This document shows positions 34,678 to 44,472 of a DNA stretch of 64,000 nt, piece after piece (the stretch's first letter is position 1; the number at the start of each line of letters is the position of its first letter). Made by a program: the position numbers and the translations under genes. A model generated the notes under the pieces. That model saw only the letters and a list, made by a program, of their open reading frames with translations, did not search any database and was not told the DNA's origin. This stretch comes from Bacteroidota bacterium (GTDB lineage Bacteria > Bacteroidota > Bacteroidia > Cytophagales > Cytophagaceae), in NCBI GenBank assembly GCA_023391415.1, contig JAEWAY010000033.1, forward strand, positions 124,001 to 188,000, in the 5' to 3' direction.

Positions 34678-35610
34678 ATGAATCGACCACCCATGTATCT
34701 GTCTCCCGGAGACAAAGTCGCTATAATAGCGACCGCGAAAAACTTTGACGCTCACGCGCTGGACTACGCGATAGCTACCATCTGTTCCTGGGGGCTTATT
34801 CCTGTAAAAGGCCAACATCTTTATCAAAAACATTTCCAATTCGCCGGAAATGACGATGAACGGAGGAAAGACCTACAATGGTCAATCGACCATCCCGATA
34901 TTAAAGCGATTTTTTGCGCGCGGGGAGGCTATGGCACTACTCGGATTATAGATAAGATCGATTTGCAAGCTTTACACCTCCATCCAAAGTGGCTCATAGG
35001 TTTTAGCGATATTACCGCGCTGCATTTCGCGCTTCAGAAGCAACATCACTTGAGCATTCATGGCCCGATGCCAATCAATTTCGAAAAAAACGCCGAGTTT
35101 GAAAGTCTTGACCAGCTAAAAGCGATTCTGTTCGGAGAGTTTGACAATTACCAGTCTTTCGCCGGGTCTCCATACAACAGATCCGGAAAAGGCGAAGGTC
35201 TACTAATTGGCGGCAACCTGACATTGATTCATAATATGATCGGGACCTCAAGCGACCTGGATTTCTCCGAAAAAATTCTTTTTATTGAAGAAGTCGGAGA
35301 ATACCTCTACCACATCGACCGGATCATGACTCATCTCAAAAGAGCGGGAAAATTGCAGCGTCTGCATGGATTGATCTTAGGTCATTTTTCAGGTATGAAA
35401 GACAACGACCAGCCATTTGGTCATACCTGGCAGGAAATTATTCTCGACGCTGTGAAAGACTACGACTTTCCGGTGGCGTTTAACTTCCCCGCGGGCCATG
35501 AAGATCACAACAACCCTCTGATACTAGGGAGCCGGGCGAACCTTCGCGTAACCGGGAGAGATGACAGCGAGCTTCGCTACTCATTATATAGCACTTCCAA
35601 TACAGTCTGA
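34678..35610 (+). CDS. LD-carboxypeptidase (MEROPS S66 family, MccF/LdcA type)
   Basis: A 310-residue cytoplasmic serine peptidase that removes terminal D-alanine from murein tetrapeptides during recycling (LdcA) or hydrolyses related amides. Catalytic residues can be placed: Ser110 in GFSDITAL, Glu204 in FIEEVGE, His274 in PAGHEDHNNP. The substrate loop RGGYGTTRII is intact. It is likely to serve cell-wall recycling, in line with the envelope genes upstream. Its 3' end overlaps the M28 gene on the other strand by 34 bp. Confidence 0.9.
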   Translation: MNRPPMYLSPGDKVAIIATAKNFDAHALDYAIATICSWGLIPVKGQHLYQKHFQFAGNDDERRKDLQWSIDHPDIKAIFCARGGYGTTRIIDKIDLQALHLHPKWLIGFSDITALHFALQKQHHLSIHGPMPINFEKNAEFESLDQLKAILFGEFDNYQSFAGSPYNRSGKGEGLLIGGNLTLIHNMIGTSSDLDFSEKILFIEEVGEYLYHIDRIMTHLKRAGKLQRLHGLILGHFSGMKDNDQPFGHTWQEIILDAVKDYDFPVAFNFPAGHEDHNNPLILGSRANLRVTGRDDSELRYSLYSTSNTV

Positions 35611-36593
35611 CCCACAGCCTTAAGCGTCTCCGGATCTATTACATCCATATTGTCGTCATGTGTATGCCAATAATCGCCAAAATAGCCATCGCCGGACATA
35701 TTATACTCAATAATATCAATCATGGGCAAACCAGCCAGTTCATTGATATATGTGTGATCATCAATAATTGGTTGCGTCTTTACATTGACAAAATATCTCC
35801 CGTATCCAAGCTCATGCCCTGTCTTCCAGACTTTGTCGACTACTGATGGAGCGTAATGCATGGAAGTTCCTTCTTTCGCGAATCGGGCGTTGGCGGCCCC
35901 CACCATATCCAGCAATATGCCATAATATGCCATATAGCCTGGCAGATGCCTGTTTTTAGCCCAATATTGCGAACCCAGACACCAGGAATCCCGGGCTCTA
36001 CCCATGTCCATAGCAAAATCTGGTTGTCCATAATCTTCTCCATCAAAAAAGATGATGTCTACCCCTATCGCCGGCTTCCTGGCGGATTCACTTATCACCC
36101 TCGCCATTTCAAGTAGAGCTCCGACACCACTCGCGCCGTCATTCGCTCCGTCAATAGGCTCCTTGATCCTGTTGGGGTCCGCGTCTTGATCCGCGAAAGG
36201 CCTTGTATCCCAATGAGCGGCAAGTAATACTCTTTTAGCAAGCTCCGGCTGATAGCTCCCGATAATATTGGTGAGATGAAGCGTTGTACCATCAAAGGCC
36301 TTGGCTTCGAATTGTTGAGTCCGCGTTTCCCAACCATAACTTTTGAGCTTCCGCGCGAGATACTCTCCACATTTCCTATGCGCCGACGTATTGGGCACCC
36401 TCGGACCGAAATCAACTTGCCTTTTTACAAATGAATACGCGGAGTCTCCACTAAAGACAGGCGCTACAGGCTCCTTTTTCGCGGATTTCGTCTCACCGGA
36501 AGAGGAGTCCTTACCCGTTTTCTCTTTCTTGTCTTCACAGGCGGTAAGACACGCGAAGCACAACAGGACGATATATATTAAGCTATTCTTCAT
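35577..36593 (-). CDS. M28-family zinc peptidase lipoprotein (glutaminyl cyclase-like)
   Basis: A 338-residue lipoprotein: leader of about 19 residues ending LTACED, an acidic/Lys linker, then an M28 fold. Zinc-site motifs AAHWDTRPF (first His and Asp), GANDGASGVGALLEMARV and FFDGEDYG are present, as is the late DDHTYINEL. This arrangement resembles bacterial glutaminyl-peptide cyclotransferases, which convert N-terminal Gln to pyroglutamate; pyroglutamate is common on type IX-secreted and exported proteins in this phylum. Aminopeptidase activity is the alternative. Its start overlaps the cysS stop by 11 bp. Confidence 0.85.
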   Translation of the reverse strand: MKNSLIYIVLLCFACLTACEDKKEKTGKDSSSGETKSAKKEPVAPVFSGDSAYSFVKRQVDFGPRVPNTSAHRKCGEYLARKLKSYGWETRTQQFEAKAFDGTTLHLTNIIGSYQPELAKRVLLAAHWDTRPFADQDADPNRIKEPIDGANDGASGVGALLEMARVISESARKPAIGVDIIFFDGEDYGQPDFAMDMGRARDSWCLGSQYWAKNRHLPGYMAYYGILLDMVGAANARFAKEGTSMHYAPSVVDKVWKTGHELGYGRYFVNVKTQPIIDDHTYINELAGLPMIDIIEYNMSGDGYFGDYWHTHDDNMDVIDPETLKAVGQTVLEVLYNE

Positions 36594-38073
36594 AAGCCCA
36601 ATCTATTCCATGCTTCATATCTTTTATAACCAATCCTTCCTTTTTAAACAGGGCTCGAATTGAATCTACTTTATCGTATCGCTTATTCTCCTTCGCCTCC
36701 TTATACAATTCAAGCAACCCTTCTACAAAAGTTTCCGCGTTGACCGTATGCTCCTCTCGAAGACCAAGAATATCCCCTACAATCACCTTAAACGTCGTCC
36801 TGACATGGGAAAAAACCTCGTTGTACACCAAGTTAACATCAATAGATTTGGTATATAACGAATTGATTTTCTTAAGCAGATTGAACAAGGACGCGATGGT
36901 GATCGCGGTATTAAAATCGTCGTCAAGCCCCTTATAACAGGCGTCCGCGAGCTCCCGCAGTTCATTGTTCAGCTTTTCATCTTTATCCATGTCAGCGACC
37001 GGCTCGCTTAGTTTATCGAGAACCCGAAGCCCGTTGATAAGCTTTTTCAAGCCTTTCTGAGCGGCCTTCAAAGCTTCGTTGGAGAAGTCCAGCGTACTTC
37101 TGTAATGAGCCTGAAGTATGAAGAAACGAATGGTCATGGGAGAGTACGCCTGCTCCAGTGCCGGATGATTTCCTGAAAACAGCTCGTTCATCGTTATGAA
37201 GTTTCCCAACGATTTACCCATCTTTTGTCCATTGATGGTAATCATGTTGTTGTGCATCCAAAACCTGGCCGGCTGCTCATGATGACAAGCTACGGACTGA
37301 GCCACCTCACATTCATGATGAGGAAAAAGCAAATCCATTCCTCCGCCATGTATATCGAATGTATTTCCCAGGTATTTTGAACTCATGGCTGAACATTCGA
37401 GATGCCATCCGGGAAATCCTTCACCCCAGGGCGATCCCCAACGCATGATATGCTCCGGATTGGCCTTTTTCCATAGAGCGAAATCAAGCGGGCTTTTTTT
37501 AGATTCCTGGCCATCCAGGCTTCTTGTTCCGGCCTGCTGATCCTCAATCACCCTACCGGACAACCTGCCATAATGATGACTGGCCGCGTATTTTTCCACG
37601 TCGAAATAAACGGAACCCTGATTTTCATACGCGTACCCGTTCTTCATAATCCCCTCGATCATGGCGATCTGCTCTGGAATATGCCCACTAGCCTGAGGCT
37701 CAATGCTCGGAGGAAGCACATTCAACCTTTCCATGACCTGATGATAGTTGTCTGTATAATATTTCACGACTTCCATAGGCTCCAGCTTATCAAGACGCGC
37801 CTTCTTGCCAATTTTGTCTTCCCCCTCATCCGCGTCCTGTTCAAGATGACCAACGTCGGTAATATTACGCACATAACGAACTTTATAACCCAGCGCTTTC
37901 AGATAGCGGTATACTATATCGAAGGTAACGGCTCCTCTCGCGTGACCAAGATGCGCCTCGCCATATACGGTCGGGCCACATACATACATCCCTACATAAG
38001 GCGGATTTAAAGCGGTGAAGCGCTCTTTCTTCCTTGTTAAGGAGTTATAAACAATAAGTCCTTCTTTCTCCAC
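36583..38073 (-). CDS. cysS: cysteinyl-tRNA synthetase
   Basis: A 496-residue class I synthetase with the HIGH-type motif HLGH in VCGPTVYGEAHLGHARGAV, Cys and His zinc ligands in LECSAMSSKYLGNTFDIHGGGMD, and the KMSKS-type loop as KMGKS in GQKMGKSLGNFI. It charges tRNA-Cys. The variant Gly in KMGKS is a minor deviation. It is divergent from the rimP operon and overlaps the M28 gene downstream, with which it may be co-transcribed. Confidence 0.96.
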   Translation of the reverse strand: MEKEGLIVYNSLTRKKERFTALNPPYVGMYVCGPTVYGEAHLGHARGAVTFDIVYRYLKALGYKVRYVRNITDVGHLEQDADEGEDKIGKKARLDKLEPMEVVKYYTDNYHQVMERLNVLPPSIEPQASGHIPEQIAMIEGIMKNGYAYENQGSVYFDVEKYAASHHYGRLSGRVIEDQQAGTRSLDGQESKKSPLDFALWKKANPEHIMRWGSPWGEGFPGWHLECSAMSSKYLGNTFDIHGGGMDLLFPHHECEVAQSVACHHEQPARFWMHNNMITINGQKMGKSLGNFITMNELFSGNHPALEQAYSPMTIRFFILQAHYRSTLDFSNEALKAAQKGLKKLINGLRVLDKLSEPVADMDKDEKLNNELRELADACYKGLDDDFNTAITIASLFNLLKKINSLYTKSIDVNLVYNEVFSHVRTTFKVIVGDILGLREEHTVNAETFVEGLLELYKEAKENKRYDKVDSIRALFKKEGLVIKDMKHGIDWAYEE

Positions 38074-38177
38074 TTGTCATTAATTTTCATAATACCTGTT
38101 CGGGAACCTACTGACAACAAAATGGGTTCCTGAAATAACCCCCAATAATACGTAATAATTATTAAACTTTAGATTAA

Positions 38178-38208
38178 TTTGTTTGATATTGGAAATTAGT
38201 TAACTTTG
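38178..38208 (+). promoter_or_regulatory. Bacteroidota-type promoter of the rimP-nusA-infB operon
   Basis: TTTG at 38178-38181 and TAACTTTG at 38201-38208 are 19 bp apart, a full match to the phylum consensus. Transcription would start near 38215, leaving a leader of about 75 nt with a hairpin. Confidence 0.75.
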
Positions 38209-38233
38209 CGGCAGAATTAGCAAAAAGTTTGGG

Positions 38234-38262
38234 AAAAGAGGGGACGCGGGTCCCCTCTTTTT
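38234..38262 (+). promoter_or_regulatory. terminator-like hairpin in the rimP-nusA-infB leader
   Basis: A perfect 12-bp stem (AAAAGAGGGGAC / GTCCCCTCTTTT) with a GCGG tetraloop and flanking T-run lies between the promoter and the rimP start. It is immediately followed by a second inverted repeat, TGTATT-G-AATACA, at 38265-38277. The layout fits a transcription attenuator; NusA-dependent autoregulation by termination of this operon is described for Bacillus subtilis, but here it is inference. Confidence 0.6.
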
Positions 38263-38288
38263 ATTGTATTGAATACATAAAGAGTCCA

Positions 38289-38753
38289 GTGATAAATTTA
38301 AAAGGAATCATTCAAACATTTGTTGAAAAGACAATACAAGACAGCGAACTTTTTTTGGTAGATATCCGTGTAAGCGGTAACGAACGAAGAAGCAAAATCG
38401 CGGTTCTTCTCGATAGCGATGAAGGTATTAGCATCGATCAATGCGCCAAGCTCAGCCGGGAACTTTCACAAAAACTCGAAGCGGAAGATCTGGGGGATTT
38501 GTCCTACGTATTGGAGGTGTCCTCACCAGGCCTTGATGAACCTCTGAAAATTAAAAGACAATACTTAAAAAACAGAGGCAGAGAACTTCAGGTTATTCTG
38601 AATGACGATACTCAAAAAAAAGGGATTCTGGAAGACATAAAGGACGAAAGCATAGTCCTGTCCGTTTTTGACAAAAAGAAAAAAGAAGTTAGTTCCTTGG
38701 AATTTGCTTTTAGAGATATAAAAAAATCAAACATTATAGTTTCATTTAAATGA
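38289..38753 (+). CDS. rimP: ribosome maturation factor RimP
   Basis: A 154-residue RimP, needed for 30S assembly. The start is a GTG at 38289 reading (M)INLKGII; the longer TTG frame from 38229 would lie inside the hairpin. It has LFLVDIRVSGNERRSKIAVLLDSD, GISIDQCAKLSREL and the family signature LEVSSPGLDEPLK. The first gene of the operon overlaps nusA by 4 bp (ATGA). Confidence 0.93.
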   Translation: MINLKGIIQTFVEKTIQDSELFLVDIRVSGNERRSKIAVLLDSDEGISIDQCAKLSRELSQKLEAEDLGDLSYVLEVSSPGLDEPLKIKRQYLKNRGRELQVILNDDTQKKGILEDIKDESIVLSVFDKKKKEVSSLEFAFRDIKKSNIIVSFK

Positions 38754-40012
38754 CGATGGAAAGCGCAACTTTAATTGAATCCTTTGCCGAATTCGCGAAA
38801 TTCAAGAACATTGACCGCCCAACCATGATGCGAATACTGGAAGATGTGTTCCGTACCATGATCCGGAAAAAATTCGTAACTGATGATAATTTTGACGTTA
38901 TCATCAACGTCGACAAAGGAGACTTGGAAATATGGAGATTCAGGGAAATCGTATCGGACGACTTCGCGGAAGACAGCTTTGACTATGATGAAAATCTCCA
39001 TATTTCCCTTACGGAAGCGAGAAAAATTGAAGAAGACTTTGAAATTGGTGAAGAAGTCGCCGAAGAAGTAAAACTGATTGATTTTGGACGAAGAGTCGTC
39101 ATGACCGCCAGGCAAACCCTGATGCAAAAGGTAAAGGACCTGGAAAAAGACATTCTTTTTCAGAAATATAAGGAGCTTGTCGGCGAAATTATCGCGGGAG
39201 AGGTATATCAGATTCTTAACCGTGAAATCCTGCTAATCGACGGGGAAGGCAACGAACTCGTTCTTCCCAAAAACGAGCAGATATCAAAAGACCGTTTTCG
39301 CAAGGGCGACAACGTAAGGTCGGTTGTCCATCGAGTAGAAATGCACAATGGCAATCCCAAAATTATTCTTTCAAGGACATCGCCTGTATTTCTTGAAAAA
39401 CTATTTGAAACAGAAGTACCCGAGGTTTTCGATGGCTTGATTTCAATTAAGAAAGTCGTTCGTGAACCAGGCGAAAGAGCCAAAGTAGCTGTCGAATCCT
39501 ATGACGATCGCGTAGATCCGGTAGGCGCCTGCGTGGGCATGAAAGGTTCCCGAATCCATAGCATTGTCAGAGAACTGGAAAATGAAAACATCGACGTGAT
39601 CAACTTCACGGACAATCTGGACCTCTATATTCAGCGAGCGCTCAGCCCCGCCAAAATCAGCAGTATCAAAATTGATCAGAAAGAAGGACGCGCCTCCGTA
39701 TACCTCAAGCCAGATCAGGTTTCCCTGGCTATCGGCAAAGGCGGTCAGAATATAAAACTGGCAAGCAAGCTCGTAGGGCTGGAGATTGACGTATTCCGCG
39801 AACTCTCGGAAGCGGAGGAAGAAGACGTTGATCTGATCGAATTTACCGATGAAGTCGATGAGTGGATCATTGAAGAATTAAAAAGGGTTGGACTGGACAC
39901 CGCGAAAAGTGTACTCGCTCTTACCAAGGATGATCTTATTAGAAGAACAGAGCTGGAAGAAGAAACAATAGAAGATATTGTCAATATTCTGAAACAGGAA
40001 TTCGAATCGTAG
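38750..40012 (+). CDS. nusA: transcription termination/antitermination factor NusA
   Basis: A 420-residue NusA: N-terminal RNA-polymerase-binding domain (about 1-130), S1 domain (about 135-200), two KH domains (about 230-350; VGACVGMKGSRIHSIVREL and LAIGKGGQNIKLASKLVG), and a short C-terminal helix-hairpin-helix-like part (about 365-420). Length is short compared with E. coli (495) because the two acidic repeats are absent or reduced. It regulates pausing and termination and, given the leader hairpin, may regulate its own operon. Confidence 0.96.
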   Translation: MTMESATLIESFAEFAKFKNIDRPTMMRILEDVFRTMIRKKFVTDDNFDVIINVDKGDLEIWRFREIVSDDFAEDSFDYDENLHISLTEARKIEEDFEIGEEVAEEVKLIDFGRRVVMTARQTLMQKVKDLEKDILFQKYKELVGEIIAGEVYQILNREILLIDGEGNELVLPKNEQISKDRFRKGDNVRSVVHRVEMHNGNPKIILSRTSPVFLEKLFETEVPEVFDGLISIKKVVREPGERAKVAVESYDDRVDPVGACVGMKGSRIHSIVRELENENIDVINFTDNLDLYIQRALSPAKISSIKIDQKEGRASVYLKPDQVSLAIGKGGQNIKLASKLVGLEIDVFRELSEAEEEDVDLIEFTDEVDEWIIEELKRVGLDTAKSVLALTKDDLIRRTELEEETIEDIVNILKQEFES

Positions 40013-40045
40013 AAAAAACTATTTGTCTAGAGAAAAAAAATTAGA

Positions 40046-43045
40046 ATGGCAGAAGAAAAAATGATGAGACTGAGCCAAGTTGCCAGAAAGTTGAATGTTG
40101 GAACCTCCACCATAGCCGACCATCTTTCTGCAAAAGGCTTTTCCATTGAAAATAACCCGAACTCCAAAGTCACACTGGAGCAATTCGATATGCTGATCAA
40201 GGAGTTTGCCTCATCAATAATGGATAAAGAAGAGGCTTCCGGTCTCACCATTGGAAAAAAGCATTCTGACGTAGTAATTAAATCAGACCCAGGTACCCCG
40301 AAAAAAGACATGGAGGAAGAAGACGAAATATTTATTAAAAATGTTTCTCCTTCAGTACCTGAGTTAGACGAAACCACGGAAGATAAAAAACAGGGAAAAG
40401 CACGGGTTGAAGACGACCTCGTCGGAAAAGTAAAACTTCAGGGAATCAAAGTTGTCGGAAAAATTGACCTTGATGATAAAAAAAGAGGCAAAGCGGAACA
40501 GGAAACGGAATCCAAGATAAAGCCTGATACTGCCGTCGAACTCGTCAAGGAGGAAACTCCACTTATCGCTCAACCTGAAACCTCCGTAAAAGAGGAACCA
40601 TTATTAAGCGCGGAAACTCAATCCGACCAATCAGAACCTGAGAATCCAGTCAATGAGGCTCCTCCTGCTAAAACTCCGATAACCGACGCTGCCATTCCTT
40701 CGGATATCAAACAGCCAGAGCAGGAAGTCTCCTCTGAATCTCAGCCGGAACCCACTATCGAAGCCAGACCGGAAGTGGAGGCGTCTTCCGAGCAATTGCC
40801 GGAACCGGAACTGATCAACGCGAAGGCCGATCAGCTAAAAGGTTTGACTGTACTAGGAAAAATCGAACTCCCTTCTGATAAGAGCAAGAAGAAAAAGCCG
40901 GTCGCGTCTTCCGACGTCGCGAGACAACAGGAAGATGATAAGAAAAAAGCGAAGAAAAAACGCAAGCGTCTTACTACACCTGTCGGTGGACAGGCTCCCG
41001 GACAGCAAACAGGCGCCCCGGGACAGAGGCCCGGACAATATGCTGGAGGACCAGGCCAAAACAGGCATGGAGCTCAGGCCTTCAAAAAAGGCGGAAGAGG
41101 AACTCCCGCGCAACAGCCTAAAGAAGAAGTCTCTGATAAAGAAATTCAGGATAAAATCAAAGCGACGCTCGCGAAGCTGAGCGGCGGAGGCCCCGCTAAG
41201 AAAGGAGTCAAGCGTTCGAAATACAGAAAAGAAAAACGGTCCGCGTTCGCGGAAGCCGAGGAAGAAAGACTACTTCAGGAACAGGAAGACGCCAAGACGT
41301 TAAAAGTAACGGAATACATCTCCGCCAACGACCTCGCTTCCCTATTGGGAGTCAGTGTCAATGAAGTAATTCGGGCCTGTATGGGACTCGGAATGTTTGT
41401 CTCGATCAACCAGCGTCTTGACGCTGAAGCCATTACTGTTATCGCGGACGAGTTTGGCTACAATGTCGATTTTACCAATATGGAAGAAGAGGAAGATTCC
41501 AATCAGGAAGAGGTCGACACTGAAGACGACCTGTCTGAAAGAGCTCCGATTATCACCATTATGGGACACGTGGACCATGGTAAAACAAGCTTGCTGGACT
41601 ATATCCGCAAAACGAAAGTAGCCGCTGGCGAAGCCGGTGGTATTACCCAGCACATAGGAGCTTATTCCGTTGTGACGGAAAGTGGCAAAAAAATCACCTT
41701 CCTGGATACTCCGGGTCACGAAGCCTTTACCGCGATGCGGGCCAGAGGAGCGAAATTGACCGATATCGTAATCATCGTAGTGGCGGCGGACGACGCGGTG
41801 ATGCCCCAAACAAAAGAAGCTATAAACCACTCGCTCGTAGCGGGTGTGCCTATTGTTATCGCCATCAACAAGATTGACAAGCCTACCGCGAATCCCGACA
41901 AGATTAAAGAAGAGCTTGCCAATGAAAATGTGCTGGTCGAAGACTGGGGCGGAAAATATCAGTGTGAAATGATCTCCGCCAAATCCGGACTAAACATTAA
42001 CTCATTGCTTGACAAAGTACTTCTTGAAGCGGAGCTCCTTGAACTAAAGGCCAATCCAAATAAGAACGCGAGTGGTACGGTCGTGGAAGCTTCCTTGGAT
42101 AAAGGAAGGGGCTATATCGCTACCATTCTGGTACAGAACGGAACATTGAAAGTAGGTGACGTTATCCTGTCCGGAGCGCATTATGGCCGAGTCAAAGCCA
42201 TGATGGACCATAGAGGCAACAGGATAGACCAGGCTGGACCATCTTCGCCCGTACTCGTGCTGGGACTCAATGGAGCACCCCAAGCCGGGGATAAAATCAG
42301 GGTACTGGACTCTGAACGGGAAGCCAGAGAAATCGCGACAAAACGCGAACAGGTACTCAGAGAGCAAAATATTCGTACCAAAAAACATATCACGCTTGAT
42401 GAAATCGGACGACGACTCGCGATCGGAAACTTTAAAGAGCTTAACGTCATTGTCAAAGGCGACGTGGATGGTTCAGTCGAAGCACTCTCCGACTCTCTTC
42501 TTAAACTTTCTACCGAAGAGATTCAGATACGAATCCTTCATAAGGGAGTTGGACAGATATCCGAATCAGACGTTCTGCTCGCTTCCGCGTCAGACGCCAT
42601 CATCATCGGATTCCAGGTAAGGCCTTCTACAGGAGCTAGAAAGCTCGCGGAAAATGAAGAAATTGAAATCCGTCTGTATTCCATCATCTATGACGCTATC
42701 GATGAGATTAAAGACGCGATGGAAGGTATGCTCGCGCCTAAACTGGAAGAAGTAATTACCGGAAACGTGGAAGTTCGCGAAGTCTTCAAGATTTCAAAGA
42801 TTGGAACTGTCGCTGGTTGTTATGTCACCGAAGGTTCGATCAAACGAAACAGCAGCGTACGGCTTATCCGGGATGGAATCGTTGTTCATACAGGAAGTAT
42901 CGACGCGCTTAAGCGTTTCAAAGATGATGTTGGTGAAGTTCGGTATGGATACGAATGCGGTATCAGTCTCAAAGGATTCAATGATATTCGCGTAGGTGAC
43001 AATATCGAACCTTTCGAAACCAAAGAAACCAAGAGAACTTTGTAA
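40046..43045 (+). CDS. infB: translation initiation factor IF-2
   Basis: A 999-residue IF-2 with an IF2-N domain (MRLSQVARKLNVGTSTIADHL), a long low-complexity Pro/Glu/Lys-rich linker (about 80-400), a second IF2-N-like stretch (TEYISANDLASLLGVSVNEV), the GTPase domain with G1 GHVDHGKT, DTPGHEAF and NKIDKP, then domains II-IV ending NIEPFETKETKRTL. It delivers initiator tRNA to the ribosome. The expanded linker is usual for Bacteroidota. It ends the operon 22 bp before a terminator. Confidence 0.97.
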   Translation: MAEEKMMRLSQVARKLNVGTSTIADHLSAKGFSIENNPNSKVTLEQFDMLIKEFASSIMDKEEASGLTIGKKHSDVVIKSDPGTPKKDMEEEDEIFIKNVSPSVPELDETTEDKKQGKARVEDDLVGKVKLQGIKVVGKIDLDDKKRGKAEQETESKIKPDTAVELVKEETPLIAQPETSVKEEPLLSAETQSDQSEPENPVNEAPPAKTPITDAAIPSDIKQPEQEVSSESQPEPTIEARPEVEASSEQLPEPELINAKADQLKGLTVLGKIELPSDKSKKKKPVASSDVARQQEDDKKKAKKKRKRLTTPVGGQAPGQQTGAPGQRPGQYAGGPGQNRHGAQAFKKGGRGTPAQQPKEEVSDKEIQDKIKATLAKLSGGGPAKKGVKRSKYRKEKRSAFAEAEEERLLQEQEDAKTLKVTEYISANDLASLLGVSVNEVIRACMGLGMFVSINQRLDAEAITVIADEFGYNVDFTNMEEEEDSNQEEVDTEDDLSERAPIITIMGHVDHGKTSLLDYIRKTKVAAGEAGGITQHIGAYSVVTESGKKITFLDTPGHEAFTAMRARGAKLTDIVIIVVAADDAVMPQTKEAINHSLVAGVPIVIAINKIDKPTANPDKIKEELANENVLVEDWGGKYQCEMISAKSGLNINSLLDKVLLEAELLELKANPNKNASGTVVEASLDKGRGYIATILVQNGTLKVGDVILSGAHYGRVKAMMDHRGNRIDQAGPSSPVLVLGLNGAPQAGDKIRVLDSEREAREIATKREQVLREQNIRTKKHITLDEIGRRLAIGNFKELNVIVKGDVDGSVEALSDSLLKLSTEEIQIRILHKGVGQISESDVLLASASDAIIIGFQVRPSTGARKLAENEEIEIRLYSIIYDAIDEIKDAMEGMLAPKLEEVITGNVEVREVFKISKIGTVAGCYVTEGSIKRNSSVRLIRDGIVVHTGSIDALKRFKDDVGEVRYGYECGISLKGFNDIRVGDNIEPFETKETKRTL

Positions 43046-43066
43046 AGGAAAATTTTAGATTTTAAC

Positions 43067-43094
43067 AAAAACCACCCTGATAGGTGGTTTTTTT
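43067..43094 (+). terminator. Rho-independent terminator after infB
   Basis: The stem AAAACCACC / GGTGGTTTT with a 7-nt loop is followed by Ts. It ends the rimP-nusA-infB transcript. Confidence 0.9.
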
Positions 43095-43316
43095 GTTATG
43101 ACGAGAATCCTCGATACAAAGAAGTCAATAACTCCTTCTCAATTAGAGACTAAAAGCGTTTTATAATCCCTGGCAAATTCTCCGGTGCCAGAGATAGGAC
43201 TTTCTCTACTGGAATATATTATTTTCAAAATGGCAAAATCAAAATCCTTAAAAAATCAGATTCCCCGATAACCTCGGATAGGCCCTATAGAAAGAATTAG
43301 ATTCTTGATAAAAGAA
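43095..43316. other. 222-bp intergenic region without a recognisable gene
   Basis: Between the infB terminator and the asd terminator. I see no open frame with family resemblance, no tRNA and no strong structure. A decayed gene or an unrecognised small RNA is possible, but nothing in the sequence supports it. Confidence 0.4.
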
Positions 43317-43342
43317 AAAGGAACCCATTCAGGTTCCTTTTT
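43317..43342 (-). terminator. Rho-independent terminator after asd
   Basis: The stem AAAGGAACC / GGTTCCTTT with a 6-nt loop has an A-run on the plus-strand left side and Ts on the right, so it can serve asd on the minus strand and as a backup for infB. Confidence 0.85.
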
Positions 43343-43367
43343 TACATTTGAAAACAAAAGATCGATA

Positions 43368-44357
43368 TTAGACCAGATTATTCTTTAGAAGATATTCCAC
43401 GATCTGTACAGTATTGGTCGCCGCTCCTTTTCTTAGATTATCCGCTACAACCCACATATTCAATGTATTTGGCTGAGATTCATCTCTTCTGAGTCTACCC
43501 ACAAATACATCGTCTTTTCTATGAGCGGTCATAGGCATCGGATACAAAAGATTTTTCACGTCATCCTGTAATGTTACACCTTCCGCTGATTCAAGCAATT
43601 GACGAACTTCATCAAGGTCAAAATCCCTTTCGAACTCCACATTGATCGCTTCGGAATGACCTCCCATGACAGGAATTCTCACCGCGGTAGGGCTCACTTT
43701 AATAGAATCGTCGCTAAAGATTTTCCTGGTCTCGTTGACCATTTTCATCTCTTCCTTTGTATATCCGTTATCCATAAACACGTCGATATGCGGCAATACA
43801 TTCAGATCAATCGTATATGGATAGGCTTTAGCGCCTTCCACTCCATTACGCTCGTTCATCAATTGATCCACAGCGTTTTTGCCGGTACCAGTTACCGACT
43901 GGTATGTCGATACGACAATCCGTTTGATTTTATATTTCTTATGCAAAGGATACAAAGCCACAACCATCTGAATAGTCGAGCAATTGGGATTAGCGATAAT
44001 CTTGTCGTCCTTCGTCAGTTCCTTCGCGTTAATCTCCGGTACAATCAGTTTTTTAGAAGGATCCATTCTCCACGCGGAGCTATTGTCAATAACAGTAATA
44101 CCCGCTTCCGCGAATTTTGGAGCCCATTCCAATGAAGTTCCTCCTCCAGCGGAAAAAATAGCCACATCCGGCTTCTGACTGATCGCGTCTTCAGCGCCAA
44201 CAACCGTATATTCCTTACCCTTAAACGACACCTTGCTTCCAACGGATCTCTGGGACGCGACAGGAATCAACTCTGTAACTGGAAAATTTCTTTCTTCCAG
44301 CACTTGTAAGATTTCACCACCTACAAGACCGGTGGCACCTACTACAGCGACTTTCAT
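43368..44357 (-). CDS. asd: aspartate-semialdehyde dehydrogenase
   Basis: A 329-residue enzyme reducing aspartyl phosphate to the semialdehyde for lysine, threonine, methionine and diaminopimelate synthesis. The N-terminal NADPH site is VAVVGATGLVGGE; the catalytic Cys126 lies in IIANPNCSTIQMV; His234 lies in RIPVMGGHSEA. All key residues are present and length is normal for the family. It is a single-gene unit with a terminator 26 bp downstream, divergent from the lamin-tail gene. Confidence 0.97.
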   Translation of the reverse strand: MKVAVVGATGLVGGEILQVLEERNFPVTELIPVASQRSVGSKVSFKGKEYTVVGAEDAISQKPDVAIFSAGGGTSLEWAPKFAEAGITVIDNSSAWRMDPSKKLIVPEINAKELTKDDKIIANPNCSTIQMVVALYPLHKKYKIKRIVVSTYQSVTGTGKNAVDQLMNERNGVEGAKAYPYTIDLNVLPHIDVFMDNGYTKEEMKMVNETRKIFSDDSIKVSPTAVRIPVMGGHSEAINVEFERDFDLDEVRQLLESAEGVTLQDDVKNLLYPMPMTAHRKDDVFVGRLRRDESQPNTLNMWVVADNLRKGAATNTVQIVEYLLKNNLV

Positions 44358-44472
44358 TTTCGTTTACGTTTTATCAAAGTTTATAACTAGTATTCAAAGT
44401 TAATCCATTTATTTTTATTTTTACGTTCAATTCAGCTTTTAGCATTTTTTTTACCTAAAACCAATATGGATA

